From an uncultured Planktomarina sp. (GTDB lineage Bacteria > Pseudomonadota > Alphaproteobacteria > Rhodobacterales > Rhodobacteraceae): a stretch of DNA of 64,000 nt. Position numbers and translations under genes: made by a program. Below are positions 8,762 through 17,509 of the stretch, one piece after another (within the stretch, counting starts at the first letter, position 1; every line of letters begins with the position of its first letter). The notes beneath the pieces were generated by a model. That model did not search any database. It had not been told where the DNA came from and was given only the letters and a program-made list of their open reading frames with translations. Where the stretch lies: positions 1 to 64,000 of the forward strand of contig CAJJBP010000023.1 in the NCBI GenBank assembly GCA_905182425.1. The letters are read 5' to 3'.

Positions 8762-10174
8762 ATGATAAATTATATTCTAAAATGTTCGACAATCATTGGC
8801 TCTATTGTGTTGCCAATATCGTCGGTGCAAGCTGGCGGCCATACTCAGCCATATGGCCCATTTCCAGTGACTTTGGAGGCCTATTCGGGCGATGCGGATA
8901 ATTCAGTCTCTTACTCAGGTCAGATCGCTCGTCACATTCTGCATGATAGCTTAAAAGTCTTGGCAGGTCAGGGTGATGGTGGCGAAAACTCACAAAGCCT
9001 AAAGTTGGAAATGCTATCATATTTTTCTGGCTCAGATAAAAATAAAAAGATCTTGGCTCCACTACCTACAGAAGCATTCTTGATAAAGCAGACAACTTTA
9101 GATGAAATTTCGTCTGGTAAAAATATTGAAGGTAAATTCTACAACGGCGTAATGCTGGCATGGCCAGGCGCCATGAAGGGCCGTGAAGTTGCATTGCATA
9201 TGATAGAGCAGGCCTCGCAAGCCAAAAAAGGTTTTGATGCCGATAATGGATACGATTGGCCTCAGCTAATCTCTAAATTTACCATGGGTGCAATGGCTTA
9301 TAACCAAGCCGTAGACAATTATTTGGACGAAAAGCTGAGCGCGGATACGCTTCCCAATGATAAACCTTACAAAGAAGGTAAGCACTATACTGGAAAAGAG
9401 CATGTATGGGATGAGGGTTTTGGATATTTTGGTGCGGCAGCGCACACACTGACACTAACGGCTGATCAAGCCTACGGCATTGCCAAAAGAAAAGATGCTG
9501 CAGCTGCAGATTTTAATGGTGATGGCGTAATTGATTTAAAGTCCGAAATGGTATTTGGACCGGCTTACTATGCTGCTGCGTTCGATCGTTCGGGAAGCAA
9601 AAGTACCAATTACCTAAATACGATAATGCAGGCCTATATGGATGGTCGAATGTTAATCACGGCGGCAAATGGTGCTATTTTAACAAATGAACAACGCTCG
9701 TCTTTAAAAGGGTATGCATCAATTATTGAATCAAACTGGGAGCTTGTCCTAGCAGAGGCTACATTTAAATATGCTGGCTCTGTTTATAAAGACATTGTCA
9801 AAATGTCTGAAGAAGGCGCTGATAAAGATAAAATCTATAGGGCCTATGTCAAGCATTGGGGTGAACTCAAAGGGTTTTCCATGGCGCTACAAAGTGGCCG
9901 GAATAATCTAGGGGAAGTGGCTGCAAAAATGAACGAGTTAATACTATTTGGCCCAGTAACTTTAGATAACTCTTATGTTACAGGCCTTACGTCTGACGGA
10001 GGTTTCGATCGAAAAAGCCGCATGACTTGGAATGATTACCAACTCAACCTACTCAAGGTCCAGCAGATGATGGTCGATAAATTCTCAGTATCCTCGCGTG
10101 TAAATGATCAGTTAGCAGATCTTGGAGCACTTGCTGAAAAGCTGAGCGCTGAAAGTAACGCAGAGACTGACTAG
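8762..10174 (+). CDS. secreted DUF4856 domain-containing protein
   Basis: 470 residues. The N-terminus ILKCSTIIGSIVLPISSVQA is a signal peptide with cleavage expected after VQA (residue 24), so the protein should be periplasmic or exported. The body matches the DUF4856 family as I recall it: SYSGQIARHILHDSLKVLA early, HVWDEGFGYFGAAAHTL in the middle, an acidic calcium-loop-like ADFNGDGVIDL and then AAAFDRSGSK. This family is often found near imelysin-type iron proteins, but its biochemical role is unknown. Here it heads an operon with a membrane hydroxylase and an SDR, separated from them by a strong hairpin. Base composition is more AT-rich than in the housekeeping genes around it. Confidence 0.75.
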   Translation: MINYILKCSTIIGSIVLPISSVQAGGHTQPYGPFPVTLEAYSGDADNSVSYSGQIARHILHDSLKVLAGQGDGGENSQSLKLEMLSYFSGSDKNKKILAPLPTEAFLIKQTTLDEISSGKNIEGKFYNGVMLAWPGAMKGREVALHMIEQASQAKKGFDADNGYDWPQLISKFTMGAMAYNQAVDNYLDEKLSADTLPNDKPYKEGKHYTGKEHVWDEGFGYFGAAAHTLTLTADQAYGIAKRKDAAAADFNGDGVIDLKSEMVFGPAYYAAAFDRSGSKSTNYLNTIMQAYMDGRMLITAANGAILTNEQRSSLKGYASIIESNWELVLAEATFKYAGSVYKDIVKMSEEGADKDKIYRAYVKHWGELKGFSMALQSGRNNLGEVAAKMNELILFGPVTLDNSYVTGLTSDGGFDRKSRMTWNDYQLNLLKVQQMMVDKFSVSSRVNDQLADLGALAEKLSAESNAETD

Positions 10175-10182
10175 ACAAGACA

Positions 10183-10207
10183 GGGTGGTTTACAATGTAA
10201 ACCACCC
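10183..10207 (+). other. intercistronic hairpin, perfect 11-bp stem
   Basis: GGGTGGTTTAC and its exact complement GTAAACCACCC enclose a three-base loop, 9 bases after the DUF4856 stop. No T-run follows (TTACGCTTTAAAAGG), so it is not a classic terminator. Stems of this kind usually act as 3' stabilisers or partial terminators, giving more of the first gene's product than of the downstream enzymes. Confidence 0.7.
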
Positions 10208-10229
10208 TTACGCTTTAAAAGGTTAAACT

Positions 10230-11207
10230 ATGGATTATCAGGACGTTTTTAATAGCCTACTATCTGACTTCGTCGATCCAAAAAAAAGGATATTCATGGG
10301 TTATGTCCTTCTATCAGTATGTATTGCCTATCTGTGGTTACTTTTTATCAGAAATATGTCTTTAAAAGACGCAAATTCAAAAGTTTTTAACCGAAAAATC
10401 TTTTTCTCAAAATCTGCAAAAGTTGACTATAAAATTTTCATTATTAATCGATTGTTTTCATTATTTATTTCTCCATTACTTATTACTCAAATTGCAATTG
10501 CAACTTTGATTTTTTATATTTTGCACCGACAAGATATAGTTCATTCTGGTCAATTTTCAGATGCTAATGAAATTTTTGTGATAGCTTTTTTTTCGGTATC
10601 CATGTTTATCTTTGACGACTTTACAAAGTACTTTTTGCATCGATGGATGCACCGCTTACCGGTGCTTTGGGCATTTCACAAAGTTCACCATTCGGCGGAA
10701 ACTATGACCCCAATTACAGTCTACCGCGTACACCCTGCAGAAGGGATCTTATACGGCTTGCGTAGTGCAGTTACTCAGGGTTTTGTTATCTCAACTTTTG
10801 TCTTTGCATTTGGTAATATTGTGGATTTGTACACCATTGTTGGTGTGAATGTTTTAGTTTTCTGCTTTCACGTTGCCGGCTCTAATCTCAGACATTCTCA
10901 TATAAATATTAGCTACTGGCGCTGGGTTGAGCACATTTTTATTTCGCCAGCTCAGCACCAAGTTCATCACTCAATAGCCGAAGAACACTACGATAAAAAC
11001 TTTGGAGCAGCCCTAGCTATCTGGGATTGGCTTTTTTGCTCTCTTCATGTTTCTGACATCGAACAGGAGTTGAAATATGGCTTAGTAGATTCATCAGAAA
11101 CATCACAAAATCTGGGCAATATGTATTTTAACCCTTTTAGGGAGATTTACACTAAATCAATAAAATTCATTCAGAGTACAAATATTTATTGGCTAGCAAA
11201 AAAATAA
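10230..11207 (+). CDS. fatty acid hydroxylase / sterol desaturase family membrane protein
   Basis: 325 residues with several membrane helices (about 22-42, 70-98, 113-128 and 175-210). The histidine clusters of the membrane di-iron hydroxylases are present: HRWMH (137-141), HKVHHS (150-155), RHSH and HQVHHS further on, in the family order HX3H, HX2HH, HX2HH. These enzymes use two irons and O2 to hydroxylate or desaturate a lipid chain, a sterol or a carotenoid. The substrate cannot be told. An AAAGG ribosome-binding site precedes ATG 10230. Co-transcription with an SDR suggests hydroxylation of a lipid followed by oxidation of the new alcohol. Confidence 0.85.
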   Translation: MDYQDVFNSLLSDFVDPKKRIFMGYVLLSVCIAYLWLLFIRNMSLKDANSKVFNRKIFFSKSAKVDYKIFIINRLFSLFISPLLITQIAIATLIFYILHRQDIVHSGQFSDANEIFVIAFFSVSMFIFDDFTKYFLHRWMHRLPVLWAFHKVHHSAETMTPITVYRVHPAEGILYGLRSAVTQGFVISTFVFAFGNIVDLYTIVGVNVLVFCFHVAGSNLRHSHINISYWRWVEHIFISPAQHQVHHSIAEEHYDKNFGAALAIWDWLFCSLHVSDIEQELKYGLVDSSETSQNLGNMYFNPFREIYTKSIKFIQSTNIYWLAKK

Positions 11208-11258
11208 TTAATGACTAAGGTGGTTGATTGTTTAAACTCAAAAGGGTTAACCGATACC

Positions 11259-11990
11259 ATGGAAAGTATGAAAAATGTCGTAATAACAGGCGGAAGTCGT
11301 GGAATTGGCCACGCTACCGTTAAGTTATTTCATGATGCGGGTTGGCGTGTTTTTACTTGTTCAAGCCAGAGTTTTGATTCTCGGTGTACGTGGAGCTTCG
11401 GAGCAGACACTCATATTAAAGTGGACTTGGCTGACGAAAAGAAGACAGAGTTAGCAATTGTCGATATAAAAAATAAGCTAAATGGAAAATTACACGCCCT
11501 AATAAATAACGCTGGAGCTTCTCCAAAATCTTCAAACGGAGCGCGTCTAAATGTATTGAGCACAGATTTGGAAGAGTGGCATCGCGTATTTAGTTTGAAT
11601 TTTTTTGCTCCATTATTAATGGCAAGAGGTCTACGTGATGAACTTGCGTCAGTAGGTGGCGCTGTAGTTAACATAACTTCTATTGCGGGAAGTCGTGTTC
11701 ATCCATTTGCGGGAGCAGCGTATGCAACATCAAAAGCTGCCCTCACTGCGTTAACTCGGGAAATGGCCTATGACTTTGGTCCTTTAGGTGTACGGGTAAA
11801 TTCTGTTGCGCCTGGGGAAGTTGAAACTGATATTATTAGTATAGGAACTGATCAGATAGTGTCAAATTTACCTCTACGCCGAATTGGCCAGCCTGAGGAC
11901 GTCGCAAATGGGATTTTCTTTTTATGCTCCAGTAACTCAAGCTATATGAACGGATCTGAAATTTCAATTAATGGCGGACAAGATATCTAA
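11259..11990 (+). CDS. SDR family oxidoreductase
   Basis: A classical short-chain dehydrogenase/reductase of 243 residues from the chosen start. It has the cofactor motif TGGSRGIG, the NNAG motif (ALINNAGAS), the catalytic Ser in NITSIAG and the YATSK pair (YxxxK). The end (SSYMNGSEISINGGQDI) is typical of FabG-like enzymes. The frame is open from 11211, but that ATG has no ribosome-binding site. ATG 11259 follows AAGGG at about 11 bases, and ATG 11268, directly before KNVVITGG, is also possible. It follows the hydroxylase closely and probably oxidises or reduces the same substrate. No clear terminator lies before the convergent ptsP. Confidence 0.85.
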   Translation: MESMKNVVITGGSRGIGHATVKLFHDAGWRVFTCSSQSFDSRCTWSFGADTHIKVDLADEKKTELAIVDIKNKLNGKLHALINNAGASPKSSNGARLNVLSTDLEEWHRVFSLNFFAPLLMARGLRDELASVGGAVVNITSIAGSRVHPFAGAAYATSKAALTALTREMAYDFGPLGVRVNSVAPGEVETDIISIGTDQIVSNLPLRRIGQPEDVANGIFFLCSSNSSYMNGSEISINGGQDI

Positions 11991-12054
11991 ACCATGTCTT
12001 TTAAGGGTGATTAATTAAAACTGCCACTCTAAGCATCTTAAAATGGTTGGTTGT

Positions 12055-14298
12055 TTAAGTATTACTCGCGACCCAATCTATTACAGATGCCCGCACAGAT
12101 TGATGCCCATCGTTACGAGCTTTATCTATAACTTCTTTTAATGCTTTGAGATCAGTACGGCGCATCAAGTGTTTTACAGGGCCTATAGATGCAGGTCGCA
12201 TGGATAAAATATGAATACCAAGAGCTGCAAAGCAGATGGCTTCAAGGGGTCGGCCTGCATCTTCACCACAAAATGACAGGCGCGTGTTCGTTTCACGGGC
12301 TCGCCCGACAATTTGCTCCAGGAAGTTCAGGAAGCTTGTGTTTAATGTGTCATAACGTTTCCGCACGCGTTCATTTTCTCGGTCCGCCGCAAAAAAGAAC
12401 TGCTTTAGATCATTTCCACCAATCGCCAGAAAATCAACTTCCTTCAGAAACTTGTCTGGTGCGAACGCCAGTGATGGTGTTTCAAGCATTGCACCAACAC
12501 GAATGGAATGAGGCAGTTCATGGCCGAGACGTTTTTCGCGGGTAATGGCCTTATCTAACTCCGCACGCGCACCCTGAAATTCATCATATTGCGCAATGAA
12601 TGGGAACATCACTGAAAGTTCACGCCCGGCAGTCGCGCGTAAGAATGCCTGCAACTGCATCCGCAAAATACCTGGCTTATCCAGTCCTACTCGAATAGCG
12701 CGCCAGCCCATGGCTGGGTTGGGCTCATCTGTTGGGGTCATATAGGGCAGCACCTTGTCGGAGCCTATGTCGAGAGTCCTAAACACTACCCTTTGCCCAC
12801 TAGCCGCATTCATAACCCGCGTATATTGTGCCACAAGTTCTGCCCGCTTTGGCATGTGGTTTTGGGTGAGAAACTGGAGTTCTGTACGAAAAAGGCCAAC
12901 GCCTTCTGCGCCTGAACTTGAAAGAGATGGTAAATCAGCCATCAGGCCCGCGTTCATCATCAACGAAACTTGTGTGCCACATCTAGCTTTTGCTGGCTTG
13001 TCTAAAAGTTCAATATATCGGTCAGCTGCCTGAGCCTCCATCGCAATTTTATCACGAATAGCTTTCTGAACGCCTTCATCGGGCCGCAAATGTACAAGAG
13101 CTTGATCACCGTCAAGCATAATAGTGTCGCCATTTAAGGCTTCAGTGATAATTCCCTTTGCGTGAATGACTAATGGAATTGCCAAAGCACGCGCCACAAT
13201 AGCTGCATGTGATCCAACTGAGCCCTCTTCTAGCACAATACCTCTAAGGCTGCGCCCATAGTCCAACAGCTCAGCGGGGCCAATATTACGTGCGACAAGA
13301 ATTGGGTTAGGGGGGACCTCAGCCCCGGTGTCGCTGCCCTGGCCTGTAAGTAGTCTGAGTAGGCGATTAGAAAGATCATCTAGATCATGAAGCCTGTCTC
13401 GCAGATAAGCATCATTGGACTGTTCTAAGCGGCTGCGAGCTGTAGATTGCTCTTTCTCAACTGCGGCTTCGGCCGAGAGGCCGCGCTGGATGTCTTCCTC
13501 CATGCGCCTTCGCCAGCCTTTGGAGTTAGCAAATAGTCGATAAGCTTCTAAGATCTCAAGCTGCTCTGCATCGCCACTGCGGGCCTCAAAAAGCATTTGA
13601 TCTACCGAGACGCGGAGACGCTGTAATGCATCATCTAAGCGCGTTTGTTCAACGTCTGGATCGTCAGCAATTGGGTTCGTTACGACCACACGCGGCTCAT
13701 GCAGATAAACTACGCCTTCAGAGACACCTTCTTGACCTGTATGACCTTCAAATGTTGCAGGCTTTTGGTGGCGGGCCGATAGGGCGTCGCCGTCTCCAAC
13801 GAAAGCTCCAAGCTCGGTCATTTCAGCCAGTACCATGGCAACAACTTCCAGAGCATAGGTTTCATCTGCAGAAAATTCACGAGCTTCTTTGGACTGCACT
13901 ACCAAAACGCCCAAAGACTCGCCCAGTCGTTGAATGGGTACACCAAGAAAAGAGGAATAAATTTCCTCACCAGTTTCTGGCATAAATCGAAAGCCTTTGG
14001 TCGCCGGGGCGTTAGGTGTGTTGATTGTTTGGTTATAGCGGGCAACCCGACCAACTAGGCCTTCACCAACGCGCATTCGTGTTTGGTGGACTGCAGCTGA
14101 GTTCAGCCCTTCGGTGGCGCACAATTCCAAGGTTTCATTATCTCTAAACAGATAGATAGAGCAAACCTCTGATCCCATGGAATGAGCGGTGAGGTTTACT
14201 ATCCGGTTGAGCCGCGCCTGTCCTGCCGAATCCTCAGCCATTGCGTCACGCAATGATCCAAGTAATTTACGACTCTCACTTTCCGATGCTTGGACCAT
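12055..14298 (-). CDS. ptsP: phosphoenolpyruvate-protein phosphotransferase, nitrogen PTS enzyme I
   Basis: 747 residues in the order GAF sensor domain (about 15-160), enzyme I N-terminal domain, phosphohistidine domain with GSVGSHAAIVARAL (active His about residue 364) and PEP-binding TIM barrel with SSSGAEGVGLFRTE and a catalytic-type FCGEDAGRP near the end. It transfers phosphate from PEP to NPr in the regulatory PTS(Ntr), which signals nitrogen and potassium status and does not import sugar. The GAF domain can sense glutamine or 2-oxoglutarate in relatives. It lies 14 bases downstream of lysC on the same strand, a gene order usual in Rhodobacterales. Confidence 0.95.
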   Translation of the reverse strand: MVQASESESRKLLGSLRDAMAEDSAGQARLNRIVNLTAHSMGSEVCSIYLFRDNETLELCATEGLNSAAVHQTRMRVGEGLVGRVARYNQTINTPNAPATKGFRFMPETGEEIYSSFLGVPIQRLGESLGVLVVQSKEAREFSADETYALEVVAMVLAEMTELGAFVGDGDALSARHQKPATFEGHTGQEGVSEGVVYLHEPRVVVTNPIADDPDVEQTRLDDALQRLRVSVDQMLFEARSGDAEQLEILEAYRLFANSKGWRRRMEEDIQRGLSAEAAVEKEQSTARSRLEQSNDAYLRDRLHDLDDLSNRLLRLLTGQGSDTGAEVPPNPILVARNIGPAELLDYGRSLRGIVLEEGSVGSHAAIVARALAIPLVIHAKGIITEALNGDTIMLDGDQALVHLRPDEGVQKAIRDKIAMEAQAADRYIELLDKPAKARCGTQVSLMMNAGLMADLPSLSSSGAEGVGLFRTELQFLTQNHMPKRAELVAQYTRVMNAASGQRVVFRTLDIGSDKVLPYMTPTDEPNPAMGWRAIRVGLDKPGILRMQLQAFLRATAGRELSVMFPFIAQYDEFQGARAELDKAITREKRLGHELPHSIRVGAMLETPSLAFAPDKFLKEVDFLAIGGNDLKQFFFAADRENERVRKRYDTLNTSFLNFLEQIVGRARETNTRLSFCGEDAGRPLEAICFAALGIHILSMRPASIGPVKHLMRRTDLKALKEVIDKARNDGHQSVRASVIDWVASNT

Positions 14299-14312
14299 AT
14301 AGAACGGTGTCC

Positions 14313-15551
14313 CTAAACTGCTTTATTTAACTCAAAAGCATCATGCAGGGTCTGGACTGCTAATTCCATATATTTTCGTTCGATTAAGACAGAAATTTTT
14401 ATTTCTGACGTCGTGATGACTTTAATATTTATACCTTCTGTATGCAAAGCTTCAAACATTTGAGCGGCGACCCCCGCGTGACTGCGCATCCCGATGCCAA
14501 CAACTGAAACCTTTGCTACAGCTTCATCTGCTACTAATTTGTGAAAGTTAATATTTCCATTTTCTTTTGCATCTTGCATTGCTTTCTCTGCTCGCAGTAC
14601 TTGGTTGGTCGGGCATGAAAAGGTCATATCTGTGCGGCCGTCTTCACTGATGTTCTGAACAATCATGTCGACATTGACGCCAGCTTTTGACAGAGGGCCA
14701 AAAATGGCTGCTGCAATACCGGGCCTATCAGCTACTGATATTAAGGTCATTTTGGCTTCGTCACGGCTATAAGCAATGCCTGCGACCACATTTGATTCCA
14801 TAATTTCCTCCTCGGCGCATACCAATGTGCCAGCTTCGTCTGATGGTTCTTCGAATGAACTTAGGACACGAACTCGTACGTTGAAACGCATCGCTAATTC
14901 TACTGAACGAGTTTGCAGAACTTTGGCACCAAGCGACGCCAGTTCTAACATTTCTTCGAAAGCAATTTTATCTAGCTTCCGAGCTTTTTCTGAGATCCGT
15001 GGATCTGTCGTATAAACTCCGTCAACATCAGTATAAATATCGCAGCGCTCAGCGTCAAAAGCGGCAGCAAATGCCACAGCAGTCGTGTCTGATCCGCCGC
15101 GGCCAAGTGTTGTTACGCGACCTTGTGGGCTTACGCCTTGAAAGCCTGCAACGACAGCAACTCGCATGCCTTCTCCAAATTTTTCTTTCAAGTTTTTGCA
15201 AGGAATCTCTTCAATCCGCGCATTCGCATATGCATCTGTAGTTTGAACCGGTACTTGCCATCCCTGCCAACTACGTGCTGAGATATTCATCTCCTGCAAG
15301 GTTAATGCCATTAATCCTGCAGTCACATTTTCACCAGCGGACACAACTGCATCGTATTCTCGGGCGTCATACAGCGGTGATATTTCATTTACCCAGCCGA
15401 CCAATTCATTAGTTTTGCCAGACATCGCTGAGACGATGACAATAACATCATAGCCTTTTTCGACTTCTAAACGAACGCGCTCTGCGGCATTGCGTATACG
15501 GTCTAGGTTGGCAACTGATGTGCCGCCAAATTTCATGACCAAACGGGGCAT
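14313..15551 (-). CDS. lysC: aspartate kinase
   Basis: 412 residues. The N-terminal KFGGTSV motif binds ATP, and GRGGSDTTAVA and DVDGVYTTDPR are further kinase-domain signatures. The C-terminal third carries two ACT domains (VADRPGIAAAIFGPLSKAGV and a second after VGIGMRSHAGVAAQMF) that give feedback control by lysine and/or threonine. It catalyses phosphorylation of aspartate, the first step to lysine, threonine, methionine and diaminopimelate. It is the first gene of the lysC-ptsP unit. No riboswitch is visible in the 100 bases upstream. Confidence 0.96.
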   Translation of the reverse strand: MPRLVMKFGGTSVANLDRIRNAAERVRLEVEKGYDVIVIVSAMSGKTNELVGWVNEISPLYDAREYDAVVSAGENVTAGLMALTLQEMNISARSWQGWQVPVQTTDAYANARIEEIPCKNLKEKFGEGMRVAVVAGFQGVSPQGRVTTLGRGGSDTTAVAFAAAFDAERCDIYTDVDGVYTTDPRISEKARKLDKIAFEEMLELASLGAKVLQTRSVELAMRFNVRVRVLSSFEEPSDEAGTLVCAEEEIMESNVVAGIAYSRDEAKMTLISVADRPGIAAAIFGPLSKAGVNVDMIVQNISEDGRTDMTFSCPTNQVLRAEKAMQDAKENGNINFHKLVADEAVAKVSVVGIGMRSHAGVAAQMFEALHTEGINIKVITTSEIKISVLIERKYMELAVQTLHDAFELNKAV

Positions 15552-15650
15552 GGGACTTCCATTTATCTATGGCTTTGGCGTTCTGGTAGGCTTTCGTAGC
15601 TAAAAGGGCAAGGGTATCAATTGAAAACTATCAACTTTAACATATGGTCT

Positions 15651-16073
15651 TCAGTTGGTTTGGCGTTTTGGAATAAACGGCAAAGGTGTCACAGGAATAC
15701 CGTCTTCAATGAGGGCTTTTGCTTCTTCGGGTTTGGCTTCGCCATATATTGATCGTGTCGGAGTGTCGCCGTCATGCATCGCGCGAGCCTCCGTTGCGAA
15801 GTTTAATCCTACATAATCTGAATTTTTTTCAATATCTGATTTAAGTTTTGCCAGCGCCTTCGCCGTTTCGCTGTCTTGCGGGGCAAATGGACGCTTGTCT
15901 TTGGTTCTTCTGGTGTTAACTTTTGGTGCCATCAGTGATTTAGAAATTGTGCTATCACCACATTCTATGCAGCTCAAATGACCCCCCAATACCAATTTTT
16001 CGAAGGACTCAGAAGATTGAAACCAACTTTCGAATACGTGATTTTTGCTGCATTTTAACGAAAAGTGGATCAT
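15651..16073 (-). CDS. DUF1178 family protein
   Basis: 140 residues. The start MIHFSLKCSKNHVFESWFQS, followed by CIECG, gives the two cysteine pairs (KC...C-x-x-C type) of this small zinc-ribbon-like family. Then come SKSLMAPKV and the C-terminal EARAMHDGDTPTRSIYGEA, which is highly typical. The function is unknown. The open frame reaches up to 16217, but ATG 16073 has AGGAG eight bases upstream and begins the conserved domain, so the longer form is rejected. The gene follows the NUDIX gene on the same strand after about 80 bases, the usual arrangement in Rhodobacteraceae. Confidence 0.9.
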   Translation of the reverse strand: MIHFSLKCSKNHVFESWFQSSESFEKLVLGGHLSCIECGDSTISKSLMAPKVNTRRTKDKRPFAPQDSETAKALAKLKSDIEKNSDYVGLNFATEARAMHDGDTPTRSIYGEAKPEEAKALIEDGIPVTPLPFIPKRQTN

Positions 16074-16152
16074 CCTGCAGGCTCCTTTTTGACCCCTTTG
16101 AGGTAGTCTACATGTCCCGACCATACAAGTGCCGTTAAAAAAAGGTTTTGTC

Positions 16153-16629
16153 CTACGTTTTAAGATCTGCGATAGTTGTTGATTTAATGAGGGCCGCAAG
16201 ATCTGGTTCATTAACACGCTTAGCGGCCTGTTTTCTAGTGAACCATTTGCGGGACCTTTGATTTTTCTCTTTATATTTAGTATCTAAGCTTCTGACCTTC
16301 AGGGGATAGACTGTAACTATGCAGGTAAGGCTTGTTTCCTCTGAAATCATTTTCTCATAGCAATAGACACCAATTGGTCGCTCGGACAGTTTGCCGCGGA
16401 CCCCAGCTTCCTCTGAGGCTTCAGTTGCGACGATTTCGGCAGGGGTCATGCCATTTTCAGGCCAACCCTTAGGGATAATCCAACGCTTGGTCCTCCGAGA
16501 GGTAATCAATAAGATTTGGATTTTTTCGTCAACAACGCGATAGCACAGAGCCCCAAACTGGGATCTTGTTTCCCGTTTATGCTCCGATGGTATCGAAAGC
16601 GGGAGAGGTATTAAGGTTGAGCTGCTCAT
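16153..16629 (-). CDS. NUDIX hydrolase
   Basis: 158 residues from ATG 16629. The Nudix box reads GWPENGMTPAEIVATEASEE followed by AGV: the EASEEAG core holds the metal-binding glutamates, while the first Glu of the textbook pattern is replaced by Met, as in related PKGWP-type diphosphoinositol phosphatase-like members. RRTKRWIIPKGWP precedes the box. It hydrolyses a nucleoside diphosphate derivative of unknown identity. An upstream in-frame ATG at 16716 would place its start inside the divergent modA frame, so the shorter start is preferred. Confidence 0.88.
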   Translation of the reverse strand: MSSSTLIPLPLSIPSEHKRETRSQFGALCYRVVDEKIQILLITSRRTKRWIIPKGWPENGMTPAEIVATEASEEAGVRGKLSERPIGVYCYEKMISEETSLTCIVTVYPLKVRSLDTKYKEKNQRSRKWFTRKQAAKRVNEPDLAALIKSTTIADLKT

Positions 16630-16678
16630 AGCTTTGATAATGTTTTCATTTCTGTTCGCACTGTGTAACCTAAGTACG

Positions 16679-17509
16679 ATGAGATTACAAAAGCGATCAC
16701 CTCTCAGGTCTTTCAAGCTAGGTTGCCAAAATTTAATCCTTCAAGGGAAAAATGTTTTTGGTAAGTTTTTTTGTGTTTTCATTATATGTTTATCGTCACT
16801 TATTTTTAGTTGGAGTATGCTTCGAGCGCAATCATTAACCGTATTTGCAGCAGCCAGCCTGAAGCAGCCCCTTGATAAAATTGGGCGCGAATATAGTGCA
16901 GCAATGGAGTTAGACCTTCGTATTTCATATGCAGCATCCAGTGTGTTGGCTCGGCAAATTGAATTCGGAGCGCCTGCAGATGTATTTGTGTCGGCCAACC
17001 TTGGTTGGATGAAGCATTTACAGATTAAAAATATTTTAGCCGAACCTGCCCACAATGTTGCATTAAACTCTTTGGTGATTGCCGCCCTATCAGGAGCTAC
17101 GCCGCAGAATGATTTGTCGCTTGTGGCTACAGATTTGATTTCACGTTTGGGTAGTGGGCGTCTGGGTGTGCCGTTGTTGGACGCGGTTCCCTTAGGGCTG
17201 TATACGAAGCAAGCTCTAACAGAATTGCACCTGATCGAGCCGCTAAGCACCTATATTGTTCAGCAAGATAATGCGCGCAGCACTTTAATGAGCCTCTTAC
17301 GAGGTGAAATTGAACTAGCAGTTTTATACGCAAGCGATGTTGCAGCAAACCCCGGGATCATTTCTGCGGTAGCAATTCCTTCAAGATTGCATGACACTGT
17401 CACCTATACGGTTGCACCGATCACTCTGACTGGCAGCAATTTTGCGCATTATCTTACGAGCCCTAAGGCCCAGGCTATATTTGTAGAGTACGGATTTTTA
17501 TCCCCATGA
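16679..17509 (+). CDS. modA: molybdate ABC transporter substrate-binding protein
   Basis: Periplasmic molybdate/tungstate binding protein. After a hydrophobic signal (GKFFCVFIICLSSLIFSW, cut near LRAQS) the mature part begins LTVFAAASLKQPLDKI, with ISYAASSVLARQI, GAPADVFVSANLGWM and GRLGVPLLDAVPLGLYTKQAL, all typical of ModA. The start is uncertain. ATG 16679 gives a long basic n-region, ATG 16634 is earlier but overlaps the divergent NUDIX start, and neither has a good ribosome-binding site. No ATG, GTG or TTG lies closer to the hydrophobic core. It overlaps modB by four bases (ATGA). Confidence 0.9.
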   Translation: MRLQKRSPLRSFKLGCQNLILQGKNVFGKFFCVFIICLSSLIFSWSMLRAQSLTVFAAASLKQPLDKIGREYSAAMELDLRISYAASSVLARQIEFGAPADVFVSANLGWMKHLQIKNILAEPAHNVALNSLVIAALSGATPQNDLSLVATDLISRLGSGRLGVPLLDAVPLGLYTKQALTELHLIEPLSTYIVQQDNARSTLMSLLRGEIELAVLYASDVAANPGIISAVAIPSRLHDTVTYTVAPITLTGSNFAHYLTSPKAQAIFVEYGFLSP

